From assembly GCF_000224415.1 (NCBI RefSeq), contig NZ_AFXQ01000013.1:32587-96586 (forward strand): DNA of 64,000 nt, given 5' to 3'. Both the position numbers and the translations under genes were made by a program. Below, piece after piece: positions 38,505-54,121 of this stretch. The notes under the pieces are model-generated. The model was not told the origin of the DNA and did not search any database. It saw only the letters and a list, made by a program, of their open reading frames with translations. The stretch is from Citricoccus sp. CH26A (GTDB lineage: Bacteria; Actinomycetota; Actinomycetes; Actinomycetales; Micrococcaceae). Within the stretch, counting starts at the first letter, position 1; each line of letters starts with the position of its first letter.

Positions 38505-39989
38505 CGAAGTCCCGCGCCGCGGGGACGCGGGGAAGGGCGGCAGGCCCTCCTGGCACAGCCAGGGGCGCAGCACCTCGGAGGCGTGCCCGGCGGGGTGGCC
38601 CGCCGCCGCGGCGTGCCGGTCGGCGTGGTCGAGGAACATCGCGGTGTCCACGGTGGCATGCCGGTGCTCGCGGACCCAGGCGCGCAGCAGCTCCGCGAAC
38701 ACCTCCTCGCCGAGATCCTGGCGCAGTGCGAACAGGGCCATGGCGCCACGCTTGTAGATGCGGTCGTCGAACATCAGCTCGGGGCCGGGATCGGCCACCA
38801 CGAGGTCCTGGTCCTTGCCGGACAGGCCCCGCCAGGCGGTGCGGGCGTAGGAGGACAGGGCGCCGCGGCCGGACTCGGCGCCCCACAGCCACTCGCTGTA
38901 GCAGGCGAAGCCCTCGTGGAGCCAGATGTCCTTCCACTGGCGCAGCGTCAGAGCGTTGCCGAACCACTGGTGGGCCAGCTCATGGGCCACGAGACGTTCG
39001 GCGGCCCACGATCCGGTCAGGTGGTTCGAGCCGAAGATGGACAGCGAGGCGGCCTCGAGGGGGATCTCGAGCGGATCGTCCGTGACGACGGCGGTGTAGC
39101 GGGCGAAGGGGTACGGACCGAAGTGTTGGCTGAAGCAGGCCATCATCTCCGTCTGCAGGCCCAGCACCGCCTGGGCGCGGTCCTGCAGCGCCGGGGAGGT
39201 GGCCAGGAAGACCGGGGCGGCGTGGTCCGGCCTCTCCTCGTGGCGTCCCTCCTGCTGCCTCTCGTCCCGCCCGGGGAGCAGACCGTCCAGCAGGCCCTGG
39301 ACCGCCTCGCGGACGGGCCCCGGGGCGGGATGCCGGCCGGGGGTCCGCTCGGGCACTGCCACCAGCTGGTAGCGGCCGATCTGCACCGTGGCGAGGTAGG
39401 TGGGCGCAGGCTCTCGCAGCTCCCAGGTCCATTCCTCGCGCGAGGACCGGCGGCGGTGCCCGGTGGGCAGCCCGTTGCAGACCGGGAGGTAACCCGCGTC
39501 GGTGCTGATGGTGAAGTGGTAGGTCGACTTCACCGAGGGGTGGTCCACGCAGGGGAACCAGGTGCACGCCCCGTTGGGCTGGCCGGCCACCAGCACGCCG
39601 TCCTCCAGTTCCTCCCAGCCGATCTCGCCCCAGGTGCCGTGCAGCATCCGCGGGACCCCCGAGTAGGTGACCTGGAGGGTCAGGGGAGTGCCGGCGTCCA
39701 GCGGCGAGGCCAGGTCGATCACGAGCCTGCTGTTGCGCGTGGCGTACTTGGCGACCTTCACGGAACGGTCCCGGGAGACCGCCGTGACCCGGGTCGCCGA
39801 GAGGCCGTGCAGGTCCAGTTCGACCCTCTTGGCCCGGTTCAGCAGGGTGCCCTCGAGACGCGCCGTGCCCGATACCCGGTTGGCGGCCAGCTTCACCTCG
39901 AGGGTGAGGTCGTAGTGGCCGACGCCGTAGTCCGGGGTTCCCGATCCGGGGAGGTAGGGATCGGGGATGGCCGGTCTGACGTCACTCAC
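38502..39989 (-). CDS. M1 family zinc aminopeptidase
   Basis: The 495-residue protein has the M1 (gluzincin) zinc site HELAHQWFGN followed by KDIWLHEGFACY, giving HExxH-x18-E (His about residues 333-337). The upstream exopeptidase region reads LEAASLSIFG in place of the usual GGMEN-type motif. It releases N-terminal amino acids from peptides; no signal peptide is visible. GTG 39989 overlaps the stop of the NRPS gene by four bases (GTGA), so translation is coupled. In Streptomyces, enzymes that degrade epsilon-poly-lysine are zinc aminopeptidases linked to the pls gene, so this enzyme may process the NRPS product. Confidence 0.88.
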   Translation of the reverse strand: MSDVRPAIPDPYLPGSGTPDYGVGHYDLTLEVKLAANRVSGTARLEGTLLNRAKRVELDLHGLSATRVTAVSRDRSVKVAKYATRNSRLVIDLASPLDAGTPLTLQVTYSGVPRMLHGTWGEIGWEELEDGVLVAGQPNGACTWFPCVDHPSVKSTYHFTISTDAGYLPVCNGLPTGHRRRSSREEWTWELREPAPTYLATVQIGRYQLVAVPERTPGRHPAPGPVREAVQGLLDGLLPGRDERQQEGRHEERPDHAAPVFLATSPALQDRAQAVLGLQTEMMACFSQHFGPYPFARYTAVVTDDPLEIPLEAASLSIFGSNHLTGSWAAERLVAHELAHQWFGNALTLRQWKDIWLHEGFACYSEWLWGAESGRGALSSYARTAWRGLSGKDQDLVVADPGPELMFDDRIYKRGAMALFALRQDLGEEVFAELLRAWVREHRHATVDTAMFLDHADRHAAAAGHPAGHASEVLRPWLCQEGLPPFPASPRRGTS

Positions 39990-42900
39990 GGGTGGGTCTG
40001 CTCCTGACGGTCTCGGGGGTGGTCCTGGGCGGACCGGTCTGATGGATCCGCGGCGGTCCGGGCCGCGGCCTTCTGTGCCTTCGCGGCCTTCGCGGCAACG
40101 GCCCGGGCGGCCTTGGCCTCCCGGCGTTCCAGGCGCGTGATCGCGGCGGCCAGGCCCTTCACCTTCGGGCCCTTCCACGGTGCCACGGGGTTGCCGATCC
40201 ACCAGGTGTGTCCCGGCACCATCTCACCGCGCATCACCAGCGACCCGGCACCCACGGTACCGCCGTCGCCGATCGAGGCGGCCGGGAGGATGACGGAGTT
40301 CGGCCCCAGGGTCGCCCCGTCGCCGAGCCGGACGGTGTCGATCGACATCACCCGGTCATGGAACAGGTGGGTCTGGACCACGCAGCCGCGGTTGACGGTG
40401 GAGGAGTCACCCAGGGTGACCAGGTCCGCCTCCGGAAGCCAGTAGGACTCACACCACATGCCGTGGCCGATCCTCGCGCCCAGTGCCCGCAGCCACCACA
40501 CGAGCGACGGCGTTCCCGAGGACAACCGGCCGAACCAGGGGGCGGAGACCATCTCGATGAACGTGTCCACCACCTCGTTCCGCCAGATGAACGAGCTCCA
40601 CAACGGGTGCTCACCGGCAGTGATCCGGCCGACGAGGACCTTCTTGGCGAGCACCGAGGACCCGGCGGCGAGCGCACCGGCCAGCATCAGCACCACTCCG
40701 CCCAGCAGCACGGGCAGCCACCAGCCACCCGGGCCGGCCGCCTCTGCGGCCCCGCCGCCGAGCTGGGCCAGTCCCTCCAGGGCGAGGGCCACCAGAACGG
40801 CGATGACGGTGGAGACCCAGACCGGGATGCTGCGGAGCAGTTCCCATCCGGTGCGGGCGCGCTTGAGGGCGGCCGGGGGGTCGTAGGTCAGGGCATCCTC
40901 GGCCTCGACCTCGGTCCGGCGCAACCGGACGGGCGGGGAGCCGAGCCAGGAGGAGCCGGCCTTGGTCTTCTTCGGCGTGGCCGACAGCACCGCCACGAGG
41001 GAGTTCCTGGACAGCTTGCGGCCGGCGGCCACCATGCCGGAGTTGCCCACGAACGACTTCCGGCCGATCCGGGCCTGTCCCACGTACATCCATCCGCGCT
41101 GGAGCTCGTAGGAACCCACCATCGTGTCGTCCGCCAGGAAGGCGCCATCCCCGATCTGGGTCAGGGCGGGCTGCAGGATGACCGTGGAGGCCTCCACGTT
41201 GGTGCCCACCTCGGCCCCCAGCCAGCGCAGCCACACCGGGGTGAAACGGGAGGCATAGAGCGGGAACAACAGGTCCCGCGCCGTGTCCATCACCCGCTCG
41301 GTGGCCCAGAGCTGCCAGCCGACCCGGGAGCGCACGGCGTGGTAGCCCTCGCTCACGCCCACCGAGAGCAGCCGGACGACGATCACGGTGAAGGCCATGT
41401 TCAGCCCGAACCACACGATCGCGAGCAGGGGGCTGACCGCCAGCAGGCGCCAGCCGGAGCCGAAGAGCGTCTCGGGGGCCGTCCCGGCGCCACCGGGCTG
41501 CCAGTCGGGCCACCAGGTGAGCGACCACAGCCCCAGCAGGGCGGCCAGCGCGGCCGCGGCGAACGGCAGCAGCGCCACGAACCCGGACCCGACGGCGGAC
41601 AGGGCGAGCCAGCCCGTGGCCCGCGGCGGGTCGATGTTCGGCCCGGAGTACTTGGCCTTGCCCAGGCGCTGGGCCGGGGACCCGGCGTAGTCGAGCCCGT
41701 CCTTGACGCGGCCGGACACGGTGGACCCGGGCTGGACCCGGGCGCCCGTGCCGATCGAGGCCCCGGGCATCAGCGTGGAGCGGGACCCGATCACGGCGTC
41801 CGGGCCGATGCTGATCCTGCCGATGTGCACGACGTCCCCGTCGATCCAGTATCCGGACAGGTCGACCTCGGGTTCCACGGAGGAGCCGTCCCCGAGCTCG
41901 AGCAGGCCGGTCACGGGCGGCACCGAGTGCAGGTCGACGTTCCTGCCGATCCGGGCCCCGAGCAGCCGGGCGTAGGTGGGCACCCAGAGCGCTCCGCCCA
42001 GGGAGACGGGGTCCACCAGGTCGGAGACGTGCTGGGCGAGCCACAGGCGCAGGTGGACCTTGCCGGAACGCGGGTAGGACCCCGGGGTCACCCCGCGCAG
42101 CAGCCACCGGGCGGCCACGACCGAGATGAGCATGCGGCCCGGCGGGGCCACGAAGACCAGCCAGGCGGCCAGGATCCACCACCAGGACACGGTGGGGGCT
42201 CCGGGCAGGATGCCCCAGCCGGCGGCCAGGTTCGACCCGGCGGCCAGGTACACCACCCAGCGCATGGCCACGAGGATCACCAGCGGGATGCCCATCAGGG
42301 TCTGGAAGACCTGGGCCTTGCGCGTGGTGCGGACCACGGGCCGCGGTTCGACCGGCTCGGCCGGCTCGACCGGACGGCCGTCGTTGCCGTTGACGGCCTC
42401 CAGCAGGGCACCGGCCCGCGGGTGGGCATAGATGTCCCGCACGGTGACGGTGGGATAGCGGACGCGCAGGCGGGAGACGAGCTGGGCGGCGGCCAGCGAT
42501 CCGCCGCCGGAGGTGAAGAAGTCGGTGTCCAGGTCATCCGGGGCGACGCCGAGCACCTCGGTCCACTGGGACAGCACCCAGCCGCCGGGGGACTCCGGGT
42601 CCACGGGCAGGTCCGCGTTCGGTCCGGACCCGGAATGCCCCGAGCCCTGTCCGGCCTGGCCGGGCAGGGGCCAGGGCAGCGCCTTGCGGTCCACCTTGCC
42701 GGAGGTCTTGGTCGGCAGGGTCTCGACGGTCACCAGCCGGGGCACGAGTGCCCCGGGCAGCTCGGCCTCGAGCCGGGTCCGGAAGGCCTTCAGGTCCGGT
42801 TCCGGGGCCGACGGTGACATGGCCAGGTAGCCGATGAGCAGCTGGGTCCCCGCCGGCGTCGTCTGGACGGCCGCCGCGCCGCCGGCGACGCCGGGCAGGG

Positions 42901-44143
42901 ACTGCAGGGCGGCGTCGATCTCGCCGAGTTCGATGCGGCGTCCGCCGAGCTTGACCTGTTCATCGGCGCGGCCGGCGAACAGCAGGCCCTCCGGGTCCCA
43001 CACCACGAGGTCACCGGAGCGGTAGGCGCGGTCCCAGCCGAGGGTGGGCATCGGGGCGTACTTCTCGGCGTCCTTGGCCGGGTCCAGGTAGCGGGCCAGG
43101 CCCACGCCGCCGATGATCAGCTCACCGGTCTGGCCCTCGGCCACGGGGACCCCGGTGGCGGGGACCACGACGGCCAGGTCCCAGCCGTCCAGGGGCAGGC
43201 CGATGCGCACCGGGCCCGTGCCGTCCATCCGGGCGGCGCTGGCCACGACGGTGGCCTCCGTGGGGCCATAGGTGTTCCACAGCTCCCGGTCGTCCTCGGC
43301 GAGGCGGGCGGCCAGCTCGGGCGGGCAGGCCTCGCCGCCGAAGATCAGCAGGCGGACGTTCTCCAGGGCCTCCGGGGGCCACAGGGCGGCCAGGGTGGGC
43401 ACGGTGGAGACCACGTTGATGGACCGGGACACCAGCCAGGGCCCGAGGTCCATGCCGGAGCGCACCAGTGACCGGGGCGCGGGGACCAGGCAGGCGCCGG
43501 AGCGCCAGGCCAGCCACATCTCCTCACACGAGGCGTCGAACGCCACGGAGAGTCCGGCCAGCACCCGGTCGCCCGGGCCGAGGGGATCGTCCGGCAGGAA
43601 GATCCGCGCCTCCGCGTCCACGAAGGCCGCCGCGCTGCGGTGGCTGACGGCCACGCCCTTCGGGGTGCCGGTGGACCCGGACGTGAAGATGATCCAGGCG
43701 TCGTCTCCGGGCTCCGCCGGCCGTGCTGCGGGGAACGGCTTGGCCCGGGCCGAGGAGGTCCGGACCGTGCCCCCGCCGCTGAGGATGGCGGCCACCCGGG
43801 CCTCGGAGAACACCAGCCGCGCCCGCTCCTCGGGGTCATCGGCGTCCACGGGCACGTAGGCCGCACCGATGTAGAGCGTGGCCAGGATGGAGACGTAGAG
43901 GTCCACCGTGCCGGAGGGGATCCGGATCCCGATCCGGTCCCCGGCGCCCAGGCCGGCCTCGTGCAGGGCACGCCCCGTGGCCTTGACCTCGTCCAGCAGC
44001 TCGGCATAGGACAGGACGGTCTCCCCGTCGTCGAGAGCCGGGGCCTCCGGGTGCTGTTCTGCGGTGGACACGAGCACGTCCACGAGGGTGCGGACCGGAG
44101 GAGCCTTGGCGGCGGCGGGCAACTGGGGCTGGTGCGTGGACAC
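39986..44143 (-). CDS. Pls/PosA-type single-module NRPS (poly-amino-acid synthetase-like)
   Basis: The 1385-residue protein has an adenylation domain (about 10-520; A3 core FTSGSTGTPKG at 153-163, FDASCEE, YGPTEATV, GELIIGG), a carrier domain with GGGSL (phosphopantetheine Ser about 547), then alternating membrane helices and three left-handed beta-helix acyltransferase-like modules (hexapeptide patterns such as GDGSSVEPEVDLSG). This is the architecture of epsilon-poly-L-lysine synthetase and related synthetases that polymerise a basic amino acid without a classical condensation domain. The substrate cannot be read reliably. The GTG start has a weak ribosome binding site. It needs 4'-phosphopantetheinylation, possibly by the enzyme at 32966. 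The stop overlaps the aminopeptidase start. Confidence 0.88.
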   Translation of the reverse strand: MSTHQPQLPAAAKAPPVRTLVDVLVSTAEQHPEAPALDDGETVLSYAELLDEVKATGRALHEAGLGAGDRIGIRIPSGTVDLYVSILATLYIGAAYVPVDADDPEERARLVFSEARVAAILSGGGTVRTSSARAKPFPAARPAEPGDDAWIIFTSGSTGTPKGVAVSHRSAAAFVDAEARIFLPDDPLGPGDRVLAGLSVAFDASCEEMWLAWRSGACLVPAPRSLVRSGMDLGPWLVSRSINVVSTVPTLAALWPPEALENVRLLIFGGEACPPELAARLAEDDRELWNTYGPTEATVVASAARMDGTGPVRIGLPLDGWDLAVVVPATGVPVAEGQTGELIIGGVGLARYLDPAKDAEKYAPMPTLGWDRAYRSGDLVVWDPEGLLFAGRADEQVKLGGRRIELGEIDAALQSLPGVAGGAAAVQTTPAGTQLLIGYLAMSPSAPEPDLKAFRTRLEAELPGALVPRLVTVETLPTKTSGKVDRKALPWPLPGQAGQGSGHSGSGPNADLPVDPESPGGWVLSQWTEVLGVAPDDLDTDFFTSGGGSLAAAQLVSRLRVRYPTVTVRDIYAHPRAGALLEAVNGNDGRPVEPAEPVEPRPVVRTTRKAQVFQTLMGIPLVILVAMRWVVYLAAGSNLAAGWGILPGAPTVSWWWILAAWLVFVAPPGRMLISVVAARWLLRGVTPGSYPRSGKVHLRLWLAQHVSDLVDPVSLGGALWVPTYARLLGARIGRNVDLHSVPPVTGLLELGDGSSVEPEVDLSGYWIDGDVVHIGRISIGPDAVIGSRSTLMPGASIGTGARVQPGSTVSGRVKDGLDYAGSPAQRLGKAKYSGPNIDPPRATGWLALSAVGSGFVALLPFAAAALAALLGLWSLTWWPDWQPGGAGTAPETLFGSGWRLLAVSPLLAIVWFGLNMAFTVIVVRLLSVGVSEGYHAVRSRVGWQLWATERVMDTARDLLFPLYASRFTPVWLRWLGAEVGTNVEASTVILQPALTQIGDGAFLADDTMVGSYELQRGWMYVGQARIGRKSFVGNSGMVAAGRKLSRNSLVAVLSATPKKTKAGSSWLGSPPVRLRRTEVEAEDALTYDPPAALKRARTGWELLRSIPVWVSTVIAVLVALALEGLAQLGGGAAEAAGPGGWWLPVLLGGVVLMLAGALAAGSSVLAKKVLVGRITAGEHPLWSSFIWRNEVVDTFIEMVSAPWFGRLSSGTPSLVWWLRALGARIGHGMWCESYWLPEADLVTLGDSSTVNRGCVVQTHLFHDRVMSIDTVRLGDGATLGPNSVILPAASIGDGGTVGAGSLVMRGEMVPGHTWWIGNPVAPWKGPKVKGLAAAITRLERREAKAARAVAAKAAKAQKAAARTAADPSDRSAQDHPRDRQEQTHP

Positions 44144-44245
44144 GGCGGGACTCGGCCTGCTCTCGTCAGAGGTGGATGCTGGGAAACGACAAAAGAATGC
44201 GTGCCAGTTTATCGTGTTTCCGCCCCACCGGTCTGGTGGTGCGCG

Positions 44246-45241
44246 TCACTGGGGCAGGAGCAGGGACTTCCCCGTGGTCCTCCGTCCCTCGAGATCCTGA
44301 TGGGCACGTCCCGCCTCCGCCAGCGGGTAGGTGGCGCCCACCCGGAAGGACAGCGAGCCGTCGTCGAGCGCGGAGAACAGTTCCCGGGCCCGCCATCGGG
44401 TCTCCTCGGCGGTGCGGGTGTAAAACGCCAGGGACGGGCGCGTGACGAACAGCGACCCGGCGGCGTTGAGACGCTGCAGGTCGAAGGGAGGCACCTGGCC
44501 CGAGGAGCCGCCGAACAGCACGAGCATGCCCCGGACCCGCAGGGACCGCAGGGACTCCTCGAAGGTGTCCTTGCCGACGCCGTCGAACACCACGTGCACG
44601 CCCTTACCGCCGGTGAGCTCGCGGACCCGGTCCGCGAAGCCGGAGTAGTCGAGGACCTCGCTGGCACCGGCCTGCCGGGACAGCTCCTTCTTCTCGTCCG
44701 TGGACGCGGTGGTGATCACGGTGGCGCCCAGGGACACGCACAACTGGGTGAGCAGGAGTCCGACGCCCCCGGCCCCTGCATGGATCAGCACCGTGTGCCC
44801 GGGCTCCACCGGGAAGGTGGAGCGGCACAGGTAGTGGGCGGTCATCCCCTGCAGGGGGATCGCCGCCGCCGTGACGGGATCCACGCCGGACGGGACCGGC
44901 AGGAGCTGCTCGGCCGGTGCGGTGAAGTACTCGGCGTAGGTGCCCGAACCGGCGGCGGTGGCGACGAGGTCGCCGACGGAGACCCCGTTCCCGACGTCGG
45001 GGCCCACGGCCACGACCGTGCCCGATCCCTCCGAGCCCGGGACGAACGGGTGCGGCATCCGGTAGACGCCGGACCGCTGGTAGGTCTCGATGAAGTTGAG
45101 ACCGGCTGCCGCGGTGCGCACGAGCACCTGACCGGAGGCGGGGGAGGGAACGGGGACCTCGGTCCAGCGCAGGACCTCGGGACCGCCGGAGGCGTCGACG
45201 CGGATGGCGTGCTGGGTGGTGGGCACAGGGTTCACCGTCAT
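44246..45241 (-). CDS. NADPH:quinone oxidoreductase, zinc-independent MDR family
   Basis: The 331-residue protein has the quinone oxidoreductase pattern: GLNFIETYQRSGVYRMP, PGSEGSGTVVAVG, and a nucleotide-binding motif AGAGGVGLLLTQL, followed by VFDGVGKDTFEESLR. No catalytic zinc ligand set is evident, as expected for the QOR branch. It likely reduces quinones or enals by one or two electrons using NADPH. ATG 45241 follows TACGGT by seven bases, so it appears leaderless. It is divergent from argC, and its promoter sits close to the ArgR boxes. The NRPS gene lies 102 bases downstream on the same strand. Confidence 0.92.
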   Translation of the reverse strand: MTVNPVPTTQHAIRVDASGGPEVLRWTEVPVPSPASGQVLVRTAAAGLNFIETYQRSGVYRMPHPFVPGSEGSGTVVAVGPDVGNGVSVGDLVATAAGSGTYAEYFTAPAEQLLPVPSGVDPVTAAAIPLQGMTAHYLCRSTFPVEPGHTVLIHAGAGGVGLLLTQLCVSLGATVITTASTDEKKELSRQAGASEVLDYSGFADRVRELTGGKGVHVVFDGVGKDTFEESLRSLRVRGMLVLFGGSSGQVPPFDLQRLNAAGSLFVTRPSLAFYTRTAEETRWRARELFSALDDGSLSFRVGATYPLAEAGRAHQDLEGRRTTGKSLLLPQ

Positions 45242-45248
45242 GGTGCCC

Positions 45249-45254
45249 ACCGTA
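45249..45254 (-). promoter_or_regulatory. Leaderless -10 element of the quinone oxidoreductase gene
   Basis: On the minus strand TACGGT ends seven bases before ATG 45241, with no Shine-Dalgarno sequence. Confidence 0.45.
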
Positions 45255-45255
45255 G

Positions 45256-47537
<2,282 letters not shown>

Positions 47538-47547
47538 GGGAAAGACC

Positions 47548-48485
47548 GTGACCGCACAGGGAGCCACCGGACCGGACCGGGACCGGGCGACCGCCAAGGC
47601 CGGGGTGCTGATCGAGGCCCTGCCCTGGATCCAGCGCTTCGCCGGGACCACCATGGTCATCAAGTACGGCGGCAACGCCATGGTCTCCGAACCGCTGCGC
47701 CGGGCGTTCGCCGAGGACATCGTCTTCCTGCACCACTGCGGGATCCACCCCGTGGTGGTCCACGGCGGCGGGCCGCAGATCAACGCCATGCTGGACCGGC
47801 TCGGCATCGACTCCGAGTTCCGCGGTGGGTTGCGGGTGACCACGGCCGAGGCCATGGACGTGGTGCGGATGGTGCTGACCGGGCAGGTGGGCCGCGAGCT
47901 GGTCGGACTGGTCAACGGGCACGGCCCCTACGCGGTCGGGATGTCCGGTGAGGACGCCGCGCTCTTCCGGGCCGTGCGCACCGGGACGGAGGTGGACGGC
48001 GAGGACGTGGACCTCGGGCTGGTCGGCGAGGTCACCGGCGTCAACCCCGTGGCCATCCGCGACCTCATCGACAACGGCCGGATCCCGGTCGTGTCCTCCG
48101 TGGCCCCGGAGATCGGCCCGGCCGGCGTCCCCACCGGGGACGTGCTCAACGTCAACGCGGACACGGCGGCCGCCGCGCTGGCCGTCGCGCTGGGCGCGGC
48201 CAAGCTCGTGGTGCTCACGGACGTGGAGGGACTGTACGCGAACTGGCCGGACCGGGACTCGCTGGTGTCCTCCATGACGGCCTCCGAGCTGCGGGCGATG
48301 CTGCCCGGGCTGCAGTCCGGGATGATCCCGAAGATGACCGCCTGCCTGAACGCCGTGGACGGTGGGGTCCCGCAGGCCCACATCGTGGACGGACGCGAGC
48401 CGCACTCGATGCTGCTGGAGATCTTCACCGCAGCCGGGGTGGGCACCCAGGTGCTGCCGGACGCCCCCACTGAGACAGGAGCCCC

Positions 48486-48489
<4 letters not shown>
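47548..48489 (+). CDS. argB: Acetylglutamate kinase
   Basis: ArgB phosphorylates N-acetylglutamate. The 313-residue protein has the amino-acid kinase pattern [23 protein letters not shown], and [33 protein letters not shown] 47548 is preferred over ATG 47512 because GAGGG lies seven bases upstream and it does not overlap argJ. Arginine feedback inhibition is typical of this family. argD overlaps its stop (ATGA). Confidence 0.96.
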
Positions 48490-51279
<2,790 letters not shown>

Positions 51280-51341
51280 CGGCGGAGCCTGTCGGCAACC
51301 CGGGCGGACACCACGCGTCGTTCTCGACGACGCCGGACACG

Positions 51342-51375
51342 CCGACGCCGGCCGAGGTGACTCGGCCGGCGTCGG
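51342..51375 (+). terminator. 15-bp terminator of argCJBDFR
   Basis: CCGACGCCGGCCGAG (51342-51356), GTGA loop, and its exact complement (51361-51375). Confidence 0.8.
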
Positions 51376-51418
51376 TCGTGGTTCCGCGGGTCGGCGTCCG
51401 GGAGGACCCGTGTCGGTG

Positions 51419-52204
51419 TCACATGCCGGGGACGGCGAAGACCTCGTCCTTGGCGGGCATGTCGACCGGCTCCACGGCGTCCCAGTCGGAGAAGTCCACG
51501 GTCCCGGTTCCGGCATCCGGGCTCGCGCTGGCCTGCGGGGCGGCCGGGGTCGAGGCGTCCGCCGACCCGCCCTCACCCTGCTCGGGCTGGTCGACCTCCA
51601 CGCGGACGAGCCTGTTCTGCTGGGTGATGTAGATGGCCACCGGTTCACCGTTCTCGGCGCTGGTGCCGGAGTACTTGTAGACCTCCTCGCCGTTGTGCTC
51701 CACGACCTCTGAGGTGTACTCGGAGTCCTGGAACTGATCGGCGTCGGGGATGTCCTCACTGACGCTGGACCAGAAGCTGGACATGGTGAAGCCGCCGTCC
51801 TCCGCAGGCACCTCCAGCCAATTCTCGCCCACGAGTTCCTGCAGCCCGGCGCCGCCCATCTCCTGGTAGAAGGCGCCATTGGGCTTCAGGTAGGTCTTCT
51901 CGGCGTTGCCGATGACCTCGACCTGCGCCTCTCCCATGGATACGGCCCCCGAGTAGGAGGAGTCATCGATCTGACCGGACATCGCGACGGACATGTCCTG
52001 CCCGCCCTGGGTGACATTGCCCTCGATGGCCACGGACTTGGCGTTCTGGACGGACTCGCTCACCTCGGGCCACACGTCCTCGAGCGCGGGGGCGCTGGTG
52101 CCGCAACTCGACAGGGTCAGTGCCGCGGCCGCGCCCAGTGCGGTGATGCCCAGGGCGCTGAACCTGCGGCGGACGGAGATGTGGCTGCTGGTGGTCTGAG
52201 GCAT
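51419..52204 (-). CDS. Secreted lipoprotein of unknown function
   Basis: The 261-residue protein has a signal with lipobox LTLSSC (Cys about residue 34) followed by a domain with NAKSVAIEGNVTQGGQDM, MGEAQVEVIGNAEKTYLKP and SEVVEHNGEEVYKYSG. The strand pattern resembles LppX/LprG-type (LolA-like) lipid-binding lipoproteins, but no motif makes that firm. A Ser/Ala/Pro-rich tail ends the protein. ATG 52204 has AAGGGG upstream. It lies on the strand opposite the arg genes, downstream of the Rpf gene. Confidence 0.75.
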   Translation of the reverse strand: MPQTTSSHISVRRRFSALGITALGAAAALTLSSCGTSAPALEDVWPEVSESVQNAKSVAIEGNVTQGGQDMSVAMSGQIDDSSYSGAVSMGEAQVEVIGNAEKTYLKPNGAFYQEMGGAGLQELVGENWLEVPAEDGGFTMSSFWSSVSEDIPDADQFQDSEYTSEVVEHNGEEVYKYSGTSAENGEPVAIYITQQNRLVRVEVDQPEQGEGGSADASTPAAPQASASPDAGTGTVDFSDWDAVEPVDMPAKDEVFAVPGM

Positions 52205-52321
52205 GGATGTTCCCCTTCGAGACTGCTGATCCGGTGTGGTGCGGCGCGCGGGGCGGTGACTCGTCGACACCGAGCGCGGGATGACTGCTGTCTCACCCTA
52301 GTGGCCGGTGTCCTTAACGAG

Positions 52322-52363
52322 GGAACGCGCCGGATGGGGAGGACTCCCCATCCGGCGCGTTCC
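52322..52363 (-). terminator. 19-bp perfect hairpin terminator after rpf
   Basis: GGAACGCGCCGGATGGGGA (52322-52340) and its exact complement (52345-52363) flank a GGAC loop, 22 bases past the rpf stop on the minus strand. It is the longest perfect stem in the window. Confidence 0.85.
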
Positions 52364-52384
52364 GTCAGGACTGACGGACGTCGA

Positions 52385-53449
<1,065 letters not shown>

Positions 53450-53950
53450 TCAGGGGGTCGAGATCGGGCCGTGACCCTGGTCACGCGGAGCTTCATCGAG
53501 CAGACTGCGCATGGTCTCGAGCCCGAACTGGTCCACCGCCGCACGCGCACTGACGGGGCCGGCGTCGGGATCCGCCCCGGCGGCCAGCAGGGCGCGCACC
53601 GACTCCTCGTTCTGGACGAACACGGCGCAGGCCAGGGCCGACTGGCCGCGCTGGTTGACCCGGTGGGCGTCCGCCCCGCGATCCAGCAGGGCACGGACGA
53701 GCCGGGGGTGGTTGTTGTAGGTGGCCAGGATCAACAGGGTGTCCCCGTTGTGGTTGGCCAGGTTCACCGGCACCCCCTGGTCCACGGCCGCGAGCAGCGG
53801 CTCGGAGTCGCCGGCGCGGGCCAGGTCGAACAGGGAGTTGAGGAACTCCAGCTGCTCGTCCGTGAGCTCAGGGGCTCCGTGGGGCGCCGGGGCGCCGGGT
53901 CCCGGGGTGGAGTGGTCCGGGTTCTGGGGTCCGGGGATGTCGCTGCTCAT
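53450..53950 (-). CDS. Ankyrin repeat protein
   Basis: The 166-residue protein has about three ankyrin repeats (NLANHNGDTLLILATYNNHP, VNQRGQSALACAVFVQNEES, then a degenerate repeat) after a Pro/Gly-rich N-terminus. Ankyrin folds mediate protein contacts; no catalytic domain or signal is present. ATG 53950 follows TACTGT by six bases, so it seems leaderless. It is divergent from argG, with argG's ARG boxes in between. Function unknown. Confidence 0.85.
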   Translation of the reverse strand: MSSDIPGPQNPDHSTPGPGAPAPHGAPELTDEQLEFLNSLFDLARAGDSEPLLAAVDQGVPVNLANHNGDTLLILATYNNHPRLVRALLDRGADAHRVNQRGQSALACAVFVQNEESVRALLAAGADPDAGPVSARAAVDQFGLETMRSLLDEAPRDQGHGPISTP

Positions 53951-53956
53951 GGGTCC

Positions 53957-53962
53957 ACAGTA
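53957..53962 (-). promoter_or_regulatory. Leaderless -10 element of the ankyrin gene
   Basis: On the minus strand TACTGT ends six bases before ATG 53950, without a Shine-Dalgarno sequence. Confidence 0.5.
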
Positions 53963-54025
53963 CGGTGAGTGTGGTCGGGGTGCCGCGTCGCGGAGGGTCT
54001 TCGCGGCGTCGTCCGTGCGCAACGA

Positions 54026-54051
54026 TGCATAAATATGTAGACTCTTGCATA
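54026..54051. promoter_or_regulatory. Tandem ARG boxes upstream of argG
   Basis: TGCATA at 54026 and 54046 are 20 bp apart, exactly as before argC. The first box extends to TGCATAAATATGTA, one mismatch from a palindrome. TAGACT (54038-54043) between them may be the argG -10. Confidence 0.8.
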
Positions 54052-54121
54052 GAGTCCACCAGGGCCGCCTTCCACCTCGTGGAGACCGGCCCGCCACTGC
54101 AGGAGACCTGAGGAGTACGCA

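Noticed and set aside
40208..42817. Plus-strand reading frame of 869 codons inside the NRPS
   Set aside because: Antisense shadow; Gly/His/Arg/Pro-rich product with no motif.
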